Origin: an uncultured Saprospiraceae bacterium
Lineage (GTDB): Bacteria; Bacteroidota; Bacteroidia; Chitinophagales; Saprospiraceae
Length of the DNA stretch: 64,000 nt
Direction: 5' to 3'
Assembly: GCA_943788055.1 (NCBI GenBank)
Contig: CALSOU010000007.1
Coordinates: 37,322 to 101,321, forward strand
The position numbers and the translations under genes were made by a program. Under the pieces are notes generated by a model. It was not told the DNA's origin, ran no database searches, and saw only the letters and a list, made by a program, of their open reading frames with translations. This document shows, in pieces, positions 10,107 through 20,678 of this stretch (the stretch's first letter is position 1; every line of letters starts with the position of its first letter).

Positions 10107-11297
10107 ATGTCAGACTATAAACAACTTACTGAGTTTGTACGATTATTCAAGAAATCCCTGAATAAAACGACCTTTGTTTCTCTAAAACTTGCCAATTGTC
10201 GAGATGTAGAGAGCGAGTTGAAGCAAGTACGAGGTAAACTTGTTGAACTGAAAAAGGGTGTGCATTTATCCTTAATATATCGCTACAAAACAAAGGATGT
10301 AACTAAGAATTACACCTTTGATGAAGCAACTGACATTGTTTTTGATCTGATGAAGACTAGCTTCTATCAGGGTACTTGTGCTACCGCACAATACGACTAC
10401 TTCCTAACGATGTATAAGGTTGCCAAATCAAAACTAAGACACAAGGCAAGTCAAGCAAAAGATGTTGTGGTACATCAACACGATCACATTAAAAATCGCA
10501 TAATACCATATGAGGGTAATAGATATCTGCAAAAACTGGGCATTACTTCTCAAGACGGTCAGATTAAGAGCAAAATGCACGACAAGTATAAGCAGATCAA
10601 TAAATACGTGGAGATTATCGATGATATTTTGAAGAAAACCGTCCTTCCAGAGAATCCTGTAATTGTTGATATGGGCTCAGGAAAGGGATACTTGACTTTT
10701 GCTCTTTATGACTACTACCAGCGTCTTCGAAAAGAAAATGTCGAAATTCATGGTGTTGAAATGCGAAGTGAATTAGTTGATTTGTGTAATGAGATTGCCA
10801 AAGATTCGGAATTTGAAAACCTAAAGTTTCAAGAAGGTACAATTCAACAAAGTAATTTTGAAAGAATCGACTTTCTAATTGCTTTACATGCCTGCGACAC
10901 AGCTACAGATGATGCGATTCTTAAAGGAATCAAAGGAGGATCGCAATTAATCGTGTGTGCTCCTTGCTGTCATAAACAAGTTCGTAAACACATGTATACG
11001 ACTGGAATTTTTGAGGAAATCACAAAGCATGGCAGCATGCAAGAACGTCAAGCTGAGTTGTTAACCGACACAATTCGCGCCATGATGCTTGAAGCCTATG
11101 GCTACAAGACACGTATTTTCGAATTTATCAGTACCAGTCACACACCAAAGAATCTAATGATAGTTGCATCCCTAGATGAAAGAAGAACTGAGGCAGAACC
11201 AGAAAAGCTTAAGCAGGTAGAATTACTGATGAAGGAATTTGGTATTGCTCATCAGTTTTTACATCGAAATTTAACTTCTGGCACATACCGATCTTAG
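10107..11297 (+). CDS. Class I SAM-dependent methyltransferase
   Basis: VIVDMGSGKGYLTFALYDYY SAM motif, ALHACDTATDDAILKG, CAPCCHKQ. Internal Met at 10107 preferred. Confidence 0.8.
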   Translation: MSDYKQLTEFVRLFKKSLNKTTFVSLKLANCRDVESELKQVRGKLVELKKGVHLSLIYRYKTKDVTKNYTFDEATDIVFDLMKTSFYQGTCATAQYDYFLTMYKVAKSKLRHKASQAKDVVVHQHDHIKNRIIPYEGNRYLQKLGITSQDGQIKSKMHDKYKQINKYVEIIDDILKKTVLPENPVIVDMGSGKGYLTFALYDYYQRLRKENVEIHGVEMRSELVDLCNEIAKDSEFENLKFQEGTIQQSNFERIDFLIALHACDTATDDAILKGIKGGSQLIVCAPCCHKQVRKHMYTTGIFEEITKHGSMQERQAELLTDTIRAMMLEAYGYKTRIFEFISTSHTPKNLMIVASLDERRTEAEPEKLKQVELLMKEFGIAHQFLHRNLTSGTYRS

Positions 11298-11326
11298 TTA
11301 ATCGTACAACTATTAAATAAGATCGT

Positions 11327-11518
11327 GACAACCAAGCAAAGAGTCTACTTATTGGCTTACAATATGAATTGAATGAGAAGTTATATGTAGGAGGCGAGTT
11401 AAGACCATCAATCACTACATCATATCGCTTTACCAATATGACGGTAAATCCTCCTGATTTTGGAATCCGGTTTGACTTTGGCTCGAGAGTAAGACTACAT
11501 CTTATCTATACTTTATAG
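11327..11518 (+). pseudogene. C-terminal remnant of an outer-membrane beta-barrel protein
   Basis: Frame reads DNQAKSLLIGLQYELNEKLYVGGELRPSITTSYRFTNMTVNPPDFGIRFDFGSRVRLHLIYTL*; no start codon or N-terminus. Confidence 0.5.
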
Positions 11519-11605
11519 TCGATGGTTTTAAGTATTATAAATGTCAAGAAACCTTCTTGCAAAACATAATATTTTTCGTATTCTTGACCATCTCAATCAA
11601 ATACA

Positions 11606-13294
11606 ATGAATACGAAAAACACGTCATTATCGGACATCGAAATTGCTCAAAATTCAGAGATCCAGCATATCCGAAATATTGCATCAAAGCTTAATATAGG
11701 TGAAGATGATTTAGAATTATATGGAAAGTACAAAGCGAAGCTTCCACTTTCATTGATCGATCAAGAAAGTATTTCCAAGAATAAGTTAGTACTTGTTACT
11801 GCGATGACTCCAACGCCAGCAGGAGAAGGAAAAACCACGACATCGATAGGATTAACAGAAGGGCTCAATCTGATTGGAAAGAGAACTTGCGTTGTACTGA
11901 GGGAGCCATCATTGGGCCCTGTCTTTGGCATAAAAGGTGGAGCAGCAGGCGGTGGGTACTCCCAAGTCATACCGATGGAAGACATCAACTTGCACTTCAC
12001 TGGAGATTTCAGCGCTATTGAAAAAGCAAACAACTTATTAGCAGCCTTGATAGACAATAATCTACAAAGTAAAGTCAATAATCTCAACATTGATCCACGT
12101 ACCATCGTGTGGAAACGTGTGATGGATATGAATGATCGTGCATTACGGCAAATTACAATCGGGCTCGGTGGAACTGCTAATGGTATCCCTAGAGAGGATG
12201 GCTTCAATATAACACCCGCTTCTGAAGTGATGGCAATCCTATGTATGAGCGAAAGCTTTTCTGATCTTAAGAAACGATGTGGAAATATATTTATCGGCTA
12301 TACTTTTGAAAGAAAGCCAATTTTTGCTCGAGATCTTAACGCTGAAAATGCAATGGCAATATTGTTGAAAGACGCAATCAAGCCAAATCTTGTTCAAACA
12401 ATGGAAGGAAACCCAGCAATTATTCATGGGGGACCCTTTGCCAACATAGCTCAGGGAACAAATACAATCTTAGCAACTAAAATGGGCTTGTCTTTAGCAG
12501 ACTATGTTGTTACAGAAGCTGGCTTCGGAGCTGACTTGGGTGCAGAAAAGTTCTTGAATATAAAATGTGTATCAGGTGGGCTTTCGCCCAAAAGCATTGT
12601 ACTAGTAGCTACAATCCGAGCTTTAAGACATCACGGTGGCGCTCCAAAAGAAGAATACAACACAGCTAGCCTAGATCGAGTACAAGCAGGATTTGCGAAC
12701 CTTGAAAAGCACATTGAAAACTGTCTAAAATTCAAAGTGACGCCAGTGGTGGCAATCAACGCATTCCCTTCTGACTCAGAAGAAGAAACGACATGGATAA
12801 TAGAGGCTTGTGCCAAAATGGGTGTTAAAGCAGTTATAGCAGATGGATGGGCTAAAGGAGGGGAAGGTATGACTAAACTAGCTGAAGCGGTTGTTGAAGC
12901 AGTCGAAAAAGGTAACTCCAACTTTACACCTCTCTACGATTGGAATGATTCCATAGAATCAAAAATAGAAACCATAGCAAAAGAGATATATGGGGCAGCC
13001 CATGTCGAATACACCTCCACTGCCAAAAGAGACCTTCGACGTATTAAGAAACTAGGTCTAGAACATCTTCCGGTCTGTATGGCTAAAACTCAAAAGTCTT
13101 TCTCTGACAATGATAAGCTTCTAGGAAGACCAAGAGGATTTGACATTACTATTCGAGAATTTGAATACGCCGTGGGAGCAGGTTTCATAATTCCTATACT
13201 TGGAAATATGATGAGAATGCCTGGACTACCTTCAGTACCAGCAAGTTCAAACATGTATATTGATGACGATGGTGTTATATCTGGTCTCTCTTAG
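11606..13294 (+). CDS. fhs: Formate--tetrahydrofolate ligase
   Basis: VTAMTPTPAGEGKTTTSIGLTEGLN, REPSLGPVFGIKGGAAGGGYSQVIPMEDINLHFTGDF. Confidence 0.97.
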   Translation: MNTKNTSLSDIEIAQNSEIQHIRNIASKLNIGEDDLELYGKYKAKLPLSLIDQESISKNKLVLVTAMTPTPAGEGKTTTSIGLTEGLNLIGKRTCVVLREPSLGPVFGIKGGAAGGGYSQVIPMEDINLHFTGDFSAIEKANNLLAALIDNNLQSKVNNLNIDPRTIVWKRVMDMNDRALRQITIGLGGTANGIPREDGFNITPASEVMAILCMSESFSDLKKRCGNIFIGYTFERKPIFARDLNAENAMAILLKDAIKPNLVQTMEGNPAIIHGGPFANIAQGTNTILATKMGLSLADYVVTEAGFGADLGAEKFLNIKCVSGGLSPKSIVLVATIRALRHHGGAPKEEYNTASLDRVQAGFANLEKHIENCLKFKVTPVVAINAFPSDSEEETTWIIEACAKMGVKAVIADGWAKGGEGMTKLAEAVVEAVEKGNSNFTPLYDWNDSIESKIETIAKEIYGAAHVEYTSTAKRDLRRIKKLGLEHLPVCMAKTQKSFSDNDKLLGRPRGFDITIREFEYAVGAGFIIPILGNMMRMPGLPSVPASSNMYIDDDGVISGLS

Positions 13295-13349
13295 AACATA
13301 TTCATAGTTTGGAGTATTATACTTGGTACATCGGACAAGATTGTAACAT

Positions 13350-14135
13350 ATGATAATTCAAACGGAAGAGGATTGGAAGGGATTGCGAGCAGCTTCACAT
13401 GCCGTAGCAATTACTTTACAAGAGATGAAGGCCATTACCAAAGTGGGAATGACCACGAAAGCAATTGACGAATTTGGTGGTAAAGTTCTCAAGAAATTTG
13501 GTGCGAATTCGGCTCCTTACAAAGACTATAAATTTCCTGGTTATGCCTGTATTTCTTTAAACCAAGAGGCATGCCATGGAATACCCTCTGATAGAATCAT
13601 TAAAGAGGGTGACCTCATCAATATTGATGTATCAGCTGAATTAAGCGGTTATTATGGAGATAATGGTTGCTCTTTTATTATAGGAAAAGACTTACAAAAT
13701 GTCCAAAGTCTGGTAGATGCTTCTGAAGCCATTCTGATGGAAGCCATATCTCAAATAAAAACTGATGTAAAAATCAATGAAATAGGTGGTTTGATTAACA
13801 TGCTCGCTAAATCCAGAGGTTACAATGTGATTAAAAACATTTGCGGTCATGGAATTGGTCGGAAATTACACGAAGAACCAACTGAAATCGCTTGTTGGAA
13901 GGATCGAGCTAATCGACAAAGATTCAAGAAGAACTCGGTCATAGCAGTTGAAACTTTCATCTCGACAGGTGCCAAGTTTGTGCATGAAGATGATGATGGT
14001 TGGACCTTAAAAACTGATGACGGTAGCCTTGTAGCTCAACATGAACACACTATGGTAGTTACCGATGATTATCCAGTAATTCTAACGTGGGAAAATGAAA
14101 TTGGTAAAGAAGAACTAGCCAAAAGAATAATCTAA
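13350..14135 (+). CDS. map: Type I methionyl aminopeptidase
   Basis: CISLNQEACHGIPSDRIIKEGDLINIDVSAELSGYYGDNG; CGHGIGRKLHEEP. Convergent with the next gene, stop codons overlapping. Confidence 0.95.
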   Translation: MIIQTEEDWKGLRAASHAVAITLQEMKAITKVGMTTKAIDEFGGKVLKKFGANSAPYKDYKFPGYACISLNQEACHGIPSDRIIKEGDLINIDVSAELSGYYGDNGCSFIIGKDLQNVQSLVDASEAILMEAISQIKTDVKINEIGGLINMLAKSRGYNVIKNICGHGIGRKLHEEPTEIACWKDRANRQRFKKNSVIAVETFISTGAKFVHEDDDGWTLKTDDGSLVAQHEHTMVVTDDYPVILTWENEIGKEELAKRII

Positions 14136-15427
14136 ATCAGCTGCGTCAACGCAGACTTTAAAGAAAGATTACTTATCTCAATATCGAGATTTACAGCCTC
14201 CAGTCCTTGAGAAATGTCAGATATTAAATCCTCTGCATGCTCAACACCTACTGAAAGTCTTATCAAACTCTGATTAATACCAATTTCAGCTTTAAGCTCA
14301 TCTGTTAGTCCAACGTGCGTCATTGTCGCCGGATGTTGTACTAGACTTTCTGTACTTCCAAGACTTACTGCTAGCTTAATCAATTTAAGCGAATTTAGAA
14401 ATTTAAAAGCTTCTTTCTGCCCACCTTTAATTTCAAACGCTATCATAGCTCCTGGTGAACTATATTGCTTTTTGTACAATTGATAGTTTTTGGAGTTCTT
14501 GTCTATACAACCTAAGTAATGAATTTTATCAATTTTGGAATGCTCTTCCAAAAATTCAACCACTTGCTGAGCATTTCTTGCCTGCTGCTCCATACGAACT
14601 TTAAGTGTTTCCAATGATCGAAGCAAAAGCCAGCACGTATGCGGGCTTGCCATATTTCCGAGAAAAGTCCTCAGGACTTTCACTCGCGACATGATTTCAG
14701 AATTTCCTAGAACTGCACCGGCGATTAGATCACTATGCCCACCAATATACTTTGTTGCTGAGTAGACTACAATGTCAGCGCCGTGAGCTAAAGGACTTGA
14801 CCACAACGGCCCCATGTATGTATTGTCCACAGCTAAATATGCTTTTTTGTCTTCATTGGAAAACAAATCCGCAATAGACCTACACATTTCAATATCTATT
14901 AGATCATTGGTTGGATTGGCAGGGGTCTCAATATAAACGAGCGCTAAACGAGATCCATGACCGCTTTTCTCAACCATTTCGATAATCTCGTCTTTAGATT
15001 GACTAGGTGTAAAACCAATCGTATAAACACCAATCTCATTCAAAAAATAGTTTATAAAATGATCAGTTCCTCCATACACTGGTTGACTATAAAGCAATAA
15101 ATCTCCTGGCTTCAAGAATTCTAGAAGCACAGTACTAATCGCTGACATACCACTCTCAAACACAGCACATTCATCAGCTTTGTCCCACAAACACAATCTC
15201 TCTTCGAGAATCTGTAAATTTGGATTATTAATCCTACTGTAAATTAGGCCCAGTTCTTCAGTCTGATCTTTCTTTCGCAATCCATATGCAAGTTCAAAAT
15301 ATGCCTTACCTTCTTCAGCAGTTCGAAATGCGAACGTTGAAGTCTGAAATATTGGCGGTTTGACAGCTCCCTCTGACAATTCGGGCTTATAACCATGGGA
15401 CATCATTAAACTTTCTGGATGTTTCAT
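14132..15427 (-). CDS. Cystathionine gamma-synthase / methionine gamma-lyase family PLP enzyme
   Basis: YSRINNPNLQILEERLCLWDKADECAVFESGMSAISTVLLEFLKPGD, VVYSATKYIGGHSDLIAGAVLG. Confidence 0.9.
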   Translation of the reverse strand: MKHPESLMMSHGYKPELSEGAVKPPIFQTSTFAFRTAEEGKAYFELAYGLRKKDQTEELGLIYSRINNPNLQILEERLCLWDKADECAVFESGMSAISTVLLEFLKPGDLLLYSQPVYGGTDHFINYFLNEIGVYTIGFTPSQSKDEIIEMVEKSGHGSRLALVYIETPANPTNDLIDIEMCRSIADLFSNEDKKAYLAVDNTYMGPLWSSPLAHGADIVVYSATKYIGGHSDLIAGAVLGNSEIMSRVKVLRTFLGNMASPHTCWLLLRSLETLKVRMEQQARNAQQVVEFLEEHSKIDKIHYLGCIDKNSKNYQLYKKQYSSPGAMIAFEIKGGQKEAFKFLNSLKLIKLAVSLGSTESLVQHPATMTHVGLTDELKAEIGINQSLIRLSVGVEHAEDLISDISQGLEAVNLDIEISNLSLKSALTQLI

Positions 15428-15598
15428 GTTACTGAATTTTAGGAATTTAGCAAATTCTATTGTCCTACAAATTTAAATAATATAGGAATCATTATCTATC
15501 AAATTTTTAAACTCAGTAAATTTTCCTGTAATTTATATAATAAAAGGATTTTGGACTATTTTTGTATTAAAACAACTAAACAGAAAGGAATTATTACA

Positions 15599-16063
15599 AT
15601 GACAAACCTAGATACGATCGACAAAAGTCTTTTGGAAATCTTACAAAATGACTCAAATACAAACATTAAGGAGATTTCCGCAAGACTAAATCTCACAAAA
15701 TCACCACTTTATGATAGGATTCGACGATTGGAAAAGGAAGGGCTTATTTCAAAATATGTCGCTGTTCTTGACACCAACAAGCTCAATGCTTCTATGGTAG
15801 TATATTGCTCTGTTTCTCTTGAAAATCAAAAATTGGATGCTATCGAAGCTTTTAGTAGATCGGTAGATACTATACCGGAAGTTGTTGAATGCTATCTCAT
15901 GGGCGGAGCCAATGACTTTCTTCTAAAAGTAATAGTAAAAGACCTTCAGGCGTATCACAAATTCTCAACAGGGAAACTTGCAGCTCTTCCAAACGTTGCA
16001 CAGATAAAGAGCACATTTGTTCTTAACGAAACTAAAAGATCTACCGTTCTCCCAATCTTTTAG
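15599..16063 (+). CDS. Lrp/AsnC-family transcriptional regulator, divergent to the trans-sulfuration gene
   Basis: LDTIDKSLLEILQNDSNTNIKEISARLNLTKSPLYDRIRRLEKEGLISKYVAVLD. Confidence 0.92.
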   Translation: MTNLDTIDKSLLEILQNDSNTNIKEISARLNLTKSPLYDRIRRLEKEGLISKYVAVLDTNKLNASMVVYCSVSLENQKLDAIEAFSRSVDTIPEVVECYLMGGANDFLLKVIVKDLQAYHKFSTGKLAALPNVAQIKSTFVLNETKRSTVLPIF

Positions 16064-16077
16064 AACGATTCAAACTT

Positions 16078-16434
16078 TTAGGATTTATTGTCAAAACCAT
16101 AAACACAATGTCTGCAACCATTACCACAACATTGCCCACGAAGAGCATGATACCTTTCAGTAAAAACCCACTTACCTCCCTCTAAATAGTAATGTATATC
16201 TTCTTCAAGCATGCTAGGTTTAGTAGGAAAAGATTCACTTTTGATCTCAGCAATTAATGAATCAAAATATATTAAACAAGCATTACAAAGGCAATCAAAG
16301 TAGGTTTTATGCAAAAACTCTAGGGTTTCCGTATCTAAGGAGATATTGCATTGACACGCATCAATATTATCTGGCACACATAAATGTTGTGCATTGCACC
16401 TTGGACATTTTTTCAGCTTATCATCCGGCTTCAT
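16078..16434 (-). CDS. Small cysteine-rich protein: CWC-like N-terminus plus DUF5522-like C-terminus
   Basis: N-terminus CPRCNAQHLCVPDNIDACQC; C-terminus EDIHYYLEGGKWVFTERYHALRGQCCGNGCRHCVYGF. Confidence 0.75.
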   Translation of the reverse strand: MKPDDKLKKCPRCNAQHLCVPDNIDACQCNISLDTETLEFLHKTYFDCLCNACLIYFDSLIAEIKSESFPTKPSMLEEDIHYYLEGGKWVFTERYHALRGQCCGNGCRHCVYGFDNKS

Positions 16435-16448
16435 CTTACTCCAACTTA

Positions 16449-17009
16449 CTAACTGTAAACACGCCCCTTAGTTTCACTTAAGAGGATATCACCGAGATAG
16501 TCGCCTGGAATTGAGATATGGTCCAACACCTGCGTTGCCCCGACCTCACTTGTAAAAAACGCCATATTAACAGCAGATCTCATTCTATAGAACACGCTTG
16601 AAGGACTCATTTTCCCTTCAGTAGGGTCATCAATCATCGCTTGTAGAACTTCATGACGTTGTTCTAACTCACAATCAGTGAAAGGCTTCTGATGTCGTGT
16701 GGTAGAAATAGTGTCAAATATAGCTAGTCCAGCTAGATACATTTCTTGCTGTTCTGGCTTAAGAAATCGTGAAGCATATTCATCTATATATCTGCTAACA
16801 AAGGCATCTTTAGCTCCAGGCGTTTCTGTTCTAGGGATAATTGTTTCAGCAATTTCACTTAGTAAACTAGCTTGCGTCTTGTCAAAAAAGACGGGCTCCC
16901 ATGAATCTTCTAATGAAGGTTGACAGCTCTGCATTAAAGCAGTCGCAGACCCCATGCTGACCGCTCCCAATAATAGCGCTGTGTTCTTTAAAGCGTCTCT
17001 CCTTTTCAT
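16449..17009 (-). CDS. Gluconate 2-dehydrogenase subunit 3 family protein
   Basis: Tat-like/lipoprotein N-terminus; LSEIAETIIPRTETPGAKDAFVSRYIDEYA; pairs with the GMC oxidoreductase. Confidence 0.85.
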   Translation of the reverse strand: MKRRDALKNTALLLGAVSMGSATALMQSCQPSLEDSWEPVFFDKTQASLLSEIAETIIPRTETPGAKDAFVSRYIDEYASRFLKPEQQEMYLAGLAIFDTISTTRHQKPFTDCELEQRHEVLQAMIDDPTEGKMSPSSVFYRMRSAVNMAFFTSEVGATQVLDHISIPGDYLGDILLSETKGRVYS

Positions 17010-17018
17010 GGTCTATGA

Positions 17019-18740
17019 TTATAGTTCATTTTTACTTAATTGATCAGCTGCATAATTGGCCGCTCTTGCTGAAAAAGCCATATATGTCAGAGATGGATTC
17101 TGACATGCTGAGGATGTCATCATAGCACCATCAGTGATAAAAACATTCTTAACAGCATGTATCTGATTCCATTCATTTAGTACCGAGGTCTTTGGATCTC
17201 TTCCCATTCTGGCAGTCCCCATTTCGTGAATACCATTTCCGGGATTACAAGGATTGTCATATTCTCTTACGTTCTTTAATCCTGAAGTCTCAAGCATCTC
17301 CGCAGCAGCAGATGCCATATCTTTCCGCATTGCTTTTTCGTTGGCTTTATAATCGACATCCAACACCAGAGTAGGCTGACCGTACATATCTGTCTTCTCA
17401 TAGTTCAAGGTTATTCTATTATCTTCATAAGGTAAGCATTCACCAAACCCGGTCATCCCAAAACGCCATTTTCCAGGCCTACTAGTGGCATCCTTATACT
17501 CAGCTCCAAACTGCGCTTCAGCAACATGATGTCCATAACCAGATCGTGACGCTCCACCTTGATAACCATAACCACGAATGAATTCCTTCATCCTACTTGA
17601 CTTGTCGAGGTTTCTAAATCTCGGAACATAGATACCGTTTGGTCTTTTTCCTCGATAATACCTATCTTCAAAACCTTCAACATCACCACTTGCACCAACT
17701 TTGAAGTGATGATCCATAACATTTCGACCCACTTGGTCACTATCATTCCCCAAGCCATTGGGGAACCGCTCAGAAGTAGACTGAAGCAGAATCTGAGCTG
17801 AAGCCAGGGCTGACGCATTCAAGAAAATAACTTTAGCAAAAAATTCGTGAGTAGTTTTGGTTTCAGCATCTAAAACTCTGACACCCGTTGCTTTTTGAGT
17901 TTTGTCATCATAGACGACTTCGGTCACGATTGAATTTGGTCTTAGTGTCAGATTTCTAGTTGCCCGAGCAGCTGGCAGTGTAGAAGCTTGTGTACTAAAA
18001 TAACCGCCATATGGACATCCTCTCATACACCTATTTCTAAATTGACATTTACCACGTCCATTATGCGCTTTGGTGAGATGTGCTGCTCGACCAATCGTCA
18101 TAACTCGACCATCAAAATTCTCCGCTATTCGATCCTTGATCATTTTTTCAACAGCATTCATCTCCATCGGTGGAAGAAAAACTCCATCAGGCAATTGCGA
18201 CAATCCAAGATTCTGACCGCTCACTCCGATGAAAGACTCAACCTTATCATACCATGGCTTAATATCAGCATATCTAACTGGCCAATCAACAGCAATCCCG
18301 TCTTTTGCATTTGCTTCAAAATCCATTTCACTCAAGCGATAAGATTGGCGTCCCCATGACAATGAACGACCTCCAACATGATACCCTCTAATCCAGTCAA
18401 ATGGTTTCTTCTCAGTGTATGGATGATCTGTGTCCTTCTGCCAAAAATGCTTTTGCGCAGGAGTAATCGTGTAACCAGTTCGCCTTTGAACATAGTAATC
18501 AACCAATTCTTCCTCAGTCATTCTATTACGATTTGGCAACTCCCATTTTTCAAGATTTGCTGTCGTATAATCTGTGACGTGATTGATCATATGTCCTCTT
18601 TCAAGCATCAATACTTTAAGACCTCTCTCAGTCAATTCTTTTGATGACCATCCTCCACTTATTCCTGAACCTACCACAATGGCATCATAAGTATTCTCCG
18701 CTTCTCCTTTTGTATTTAAATTCATAAACAGTCTATTCAA
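17019..18740 (-). CDS. GMC-family oxidoreductase
   Basis: DAIVVGSGISGGWSSKELTERGLKVLMLERG; VGGRSLSWGRQ; GNGIHEMGTARMGRDPKTSVLNEWNQIHAVKNVFITDGAMMTSSACQNPSLTYMA. Confidence 0.95.
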   Translation of the reverse strand: MNRLFMNLNTKGEAENTYDAIVVGSGISGGWSSKELTERGLKVLMLERGHMINHVTDYTTANLEKWELPNRNRMTEEELVDYYVQRRTGYTITPAQKHFWQKDTDHPYTEKKPFDWIRGYHVGGRSLSWGRQSYRLSEMDFEANAKDGIAVDWPVRYADIKPWYDKVESFIGVSGQNLGLSQLPDGVFLPPMEMNAVEKMIKDRIAENFDGRVMTIGRAAHLTKAHNGRGKCQFRNRCMRGCPYGGYFSTQASTLPAARATRNLTLRPNSIVTEVVYDDKTQKATGVRVLDAETKTTHEFFAKVIFLNASALASAQILLQSTSERFPNGLGNDSDQVGRNVMDHHFKVGASGDVEGFEDRYYRGKRPNGIYVPRFRNLDKSSRMKEFIRGYGYQGGASRSGYGHHVAEAQFGAEYKDATSRPGKWRFGMTGFGECLPYEDNRITLNYEKTDMYGQPTLVLDVDYKANEKAMRKDMASAAAEMLETSGLKNVREYDNPCNPGNGIHEMGTARMGRDPKTSVLNEWNQIHAVKNVFITDGAMMTSSACQNPSLTYMAFSARAANYAADQLSKNEL

Positions 18741-18841
18741 TTTAGCTTGTTCAATATATGACTACCAAACAAAGATGCCAATTTATTAATTATTATAGAA
18801 CAATGAATGTGTCCTATAAGAAAACACAGAATTAATATTGT

Positions 18842-18857
18842 AATGATCGTGATCATT
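18842..18857. promoter_or_regulatory. FNR/DNR-like palindrome TGAT-N4-ATCA
   Basis: AATGATCGTGATCATT about 100 nt upstream of the GMC oxidoreductase start. Confidence 0.35.
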
Positions 18858-18955
18858 TTGATTGATTAAGCGTTAAAAACAGTACTATTAGTTGAATAGT
18901 TTTTGCTCCTAAAATATTAAAGACGGACATTTCAAATAAAATCTGGTAATAGCAA

Positions 18956-20059
18956 GAACTGCCACACTTCCTTGACAGCACAACCACTGTGGGAGCAGAC
19001 GCTATTCAAGGTACGGCCCCATTAGTTTCCAACAGCACCTCAATGACACAGTACCAAATCAATAACAGTGCGGATGGCTGCAATAACATCGCAACTAGTA
19101 CAACTTATAATTACACCGTTCCGATTCAACCTCAAATTAAATTCACGAACAGCTTCGGAGCAATTGGAGTTACCACCTTAAGTTCAGCAACTTCTAACAT
19201 TCGTAATGGAGAAACGGCTAATCTTTACAATTCTGACCAAGAGATTATTGTTTCAGTCGACAATATAGGTTATAATGACGTCTACTGTCTTTCTTCGGAG
19301 GTATTCACTAGCGGTAGTAATAAATTGAATGCAAATTTCGAAAGTGGAAGTTACTCCGAAAAAACATACTATATCGAAGGAGATAACACAGTAATTGCGA
19401 GGTCTCACTTACTATACGGACGCGGAATTAGCTACATGGGGCGGAAACGTCACCAACCTAAGCCTAGTCCGTACCAATGTTCCACTAACCTCTGCATCAT
19501 CGACTGATGTCGAAATAATATCACAAAATTCAATAACTACAAATCACCTTGGTTATACACAGGTAATGTTCAAAGGTAACTTTTCAGATTTTGGCTATTT
19601 CAGTCTTACTGACATTAGCCCAGAAGTTCCTACCGGCGACATTGAAAATACTGACTTAGTGATAGGAGCAAGTAATCGAGGACTCTTTACTTAAAGCACC
19701 AAATGGAACAAAATATCGTATCTACTCAAATGGATCAAGCCTAAGTGTACTAGCAATATCAGTTGAACCAAAGGTATCTATGGAAACGGGAGATTTGTTT
19801 ATTACAAACTCTTCAAATTCCATACTATTTAAAAAGCCCTCTTCTGGATATACGCAATTGAATGTCAGTAATTCTGGTATGATAAGCTACTCTAGTGTTT
19901 CTTCATTACCTACTCAACATACTACTTGAATCAGGTGATCTTGAAATTGGACAAATTGGGAAAGGACTACTTCTAAAAATTTCAAATGGAACTTGCTGGA
20001 AGATATCCGTGACTAATGGAGGAACAATAGAGACTTCATCACTTGGTTCATGTCCGTAG
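18956..20059 (+). pseudogene. Frameshifted secreted repeat protein (5' truncated)
   Basis: Successive frames: TTVGADAIQGTAPLVSN...; RGLTYYTDAELATWGGNVTNLS...TDLVIGASNRGL / LLKAPNGTKYRIYSNG...TGDLFITNSSNSILFKKPSSGYTQLNVSNSG... / LESGDLEIGQIGKGLLLKISNGTCWKISVTNGGTIETSSLGSCP*. At least three frameshifts. Confidence 0.65.
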
Positions 20060-20086
20060 AGTTCATCAATTAGCGTCGGGCAAAAA

Positions 20087-20120
20087 AAAAGTTAGTTAAC
20101 ACTTGAGCTAACTAACTTTG
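20087..20120 (+). terminator. Rho-independent-like hairpin
   Basis: AAAGTTAGTTAACACTTGAGCTAACTAACTTT stem-loop 3' of the repeat-protein pseudogene. Confidence 0.55.
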
Positions 20121-20678
20121 CAAATTATAATCCCATGAACATATCCAAAATCAGTATTAGTTTTTCATTGGTGTACTGAATTCTATGTTAAAATATATTT
20201 ATCTTATATCATAAAAAAACTTATAAGAAGGAAAGTATTTTGATTCATAAACTTTCTTAGGTTGGTAAATGAGTAAAAAAACAAGTCTAATTCTGTGAAA
20301 ATTTTTTCTTGTTATTCCTCCTTATAAGCTATAATCCCATGAACATATCCGTATTTAGTTGATCATTCAAGATCAAGTACTTTCTTTAGGCACACTACAA
20401 ATATACTACCCGAAATAGCTTTACAACTAATACAAAAATGCAAAATTGTAGAGGAAAAATATATAACATGATTTATCTAAAATATTGATAACCAATTTTT
20501 TAAATTAATTTAAAAATTAAAATAGTATAAAATAAATAAATCCATTAAGAAATAAAATATATGTATTCTATTGATAACAAGAAGAGCAGAAAAACATGAA
20601 TTTCCTCACGTTTTTTTTCAAAAACGTACTGCACTTCAAAAACTACTGAGTTAAAAAGGGAAAACTAGTATTAGAAAA

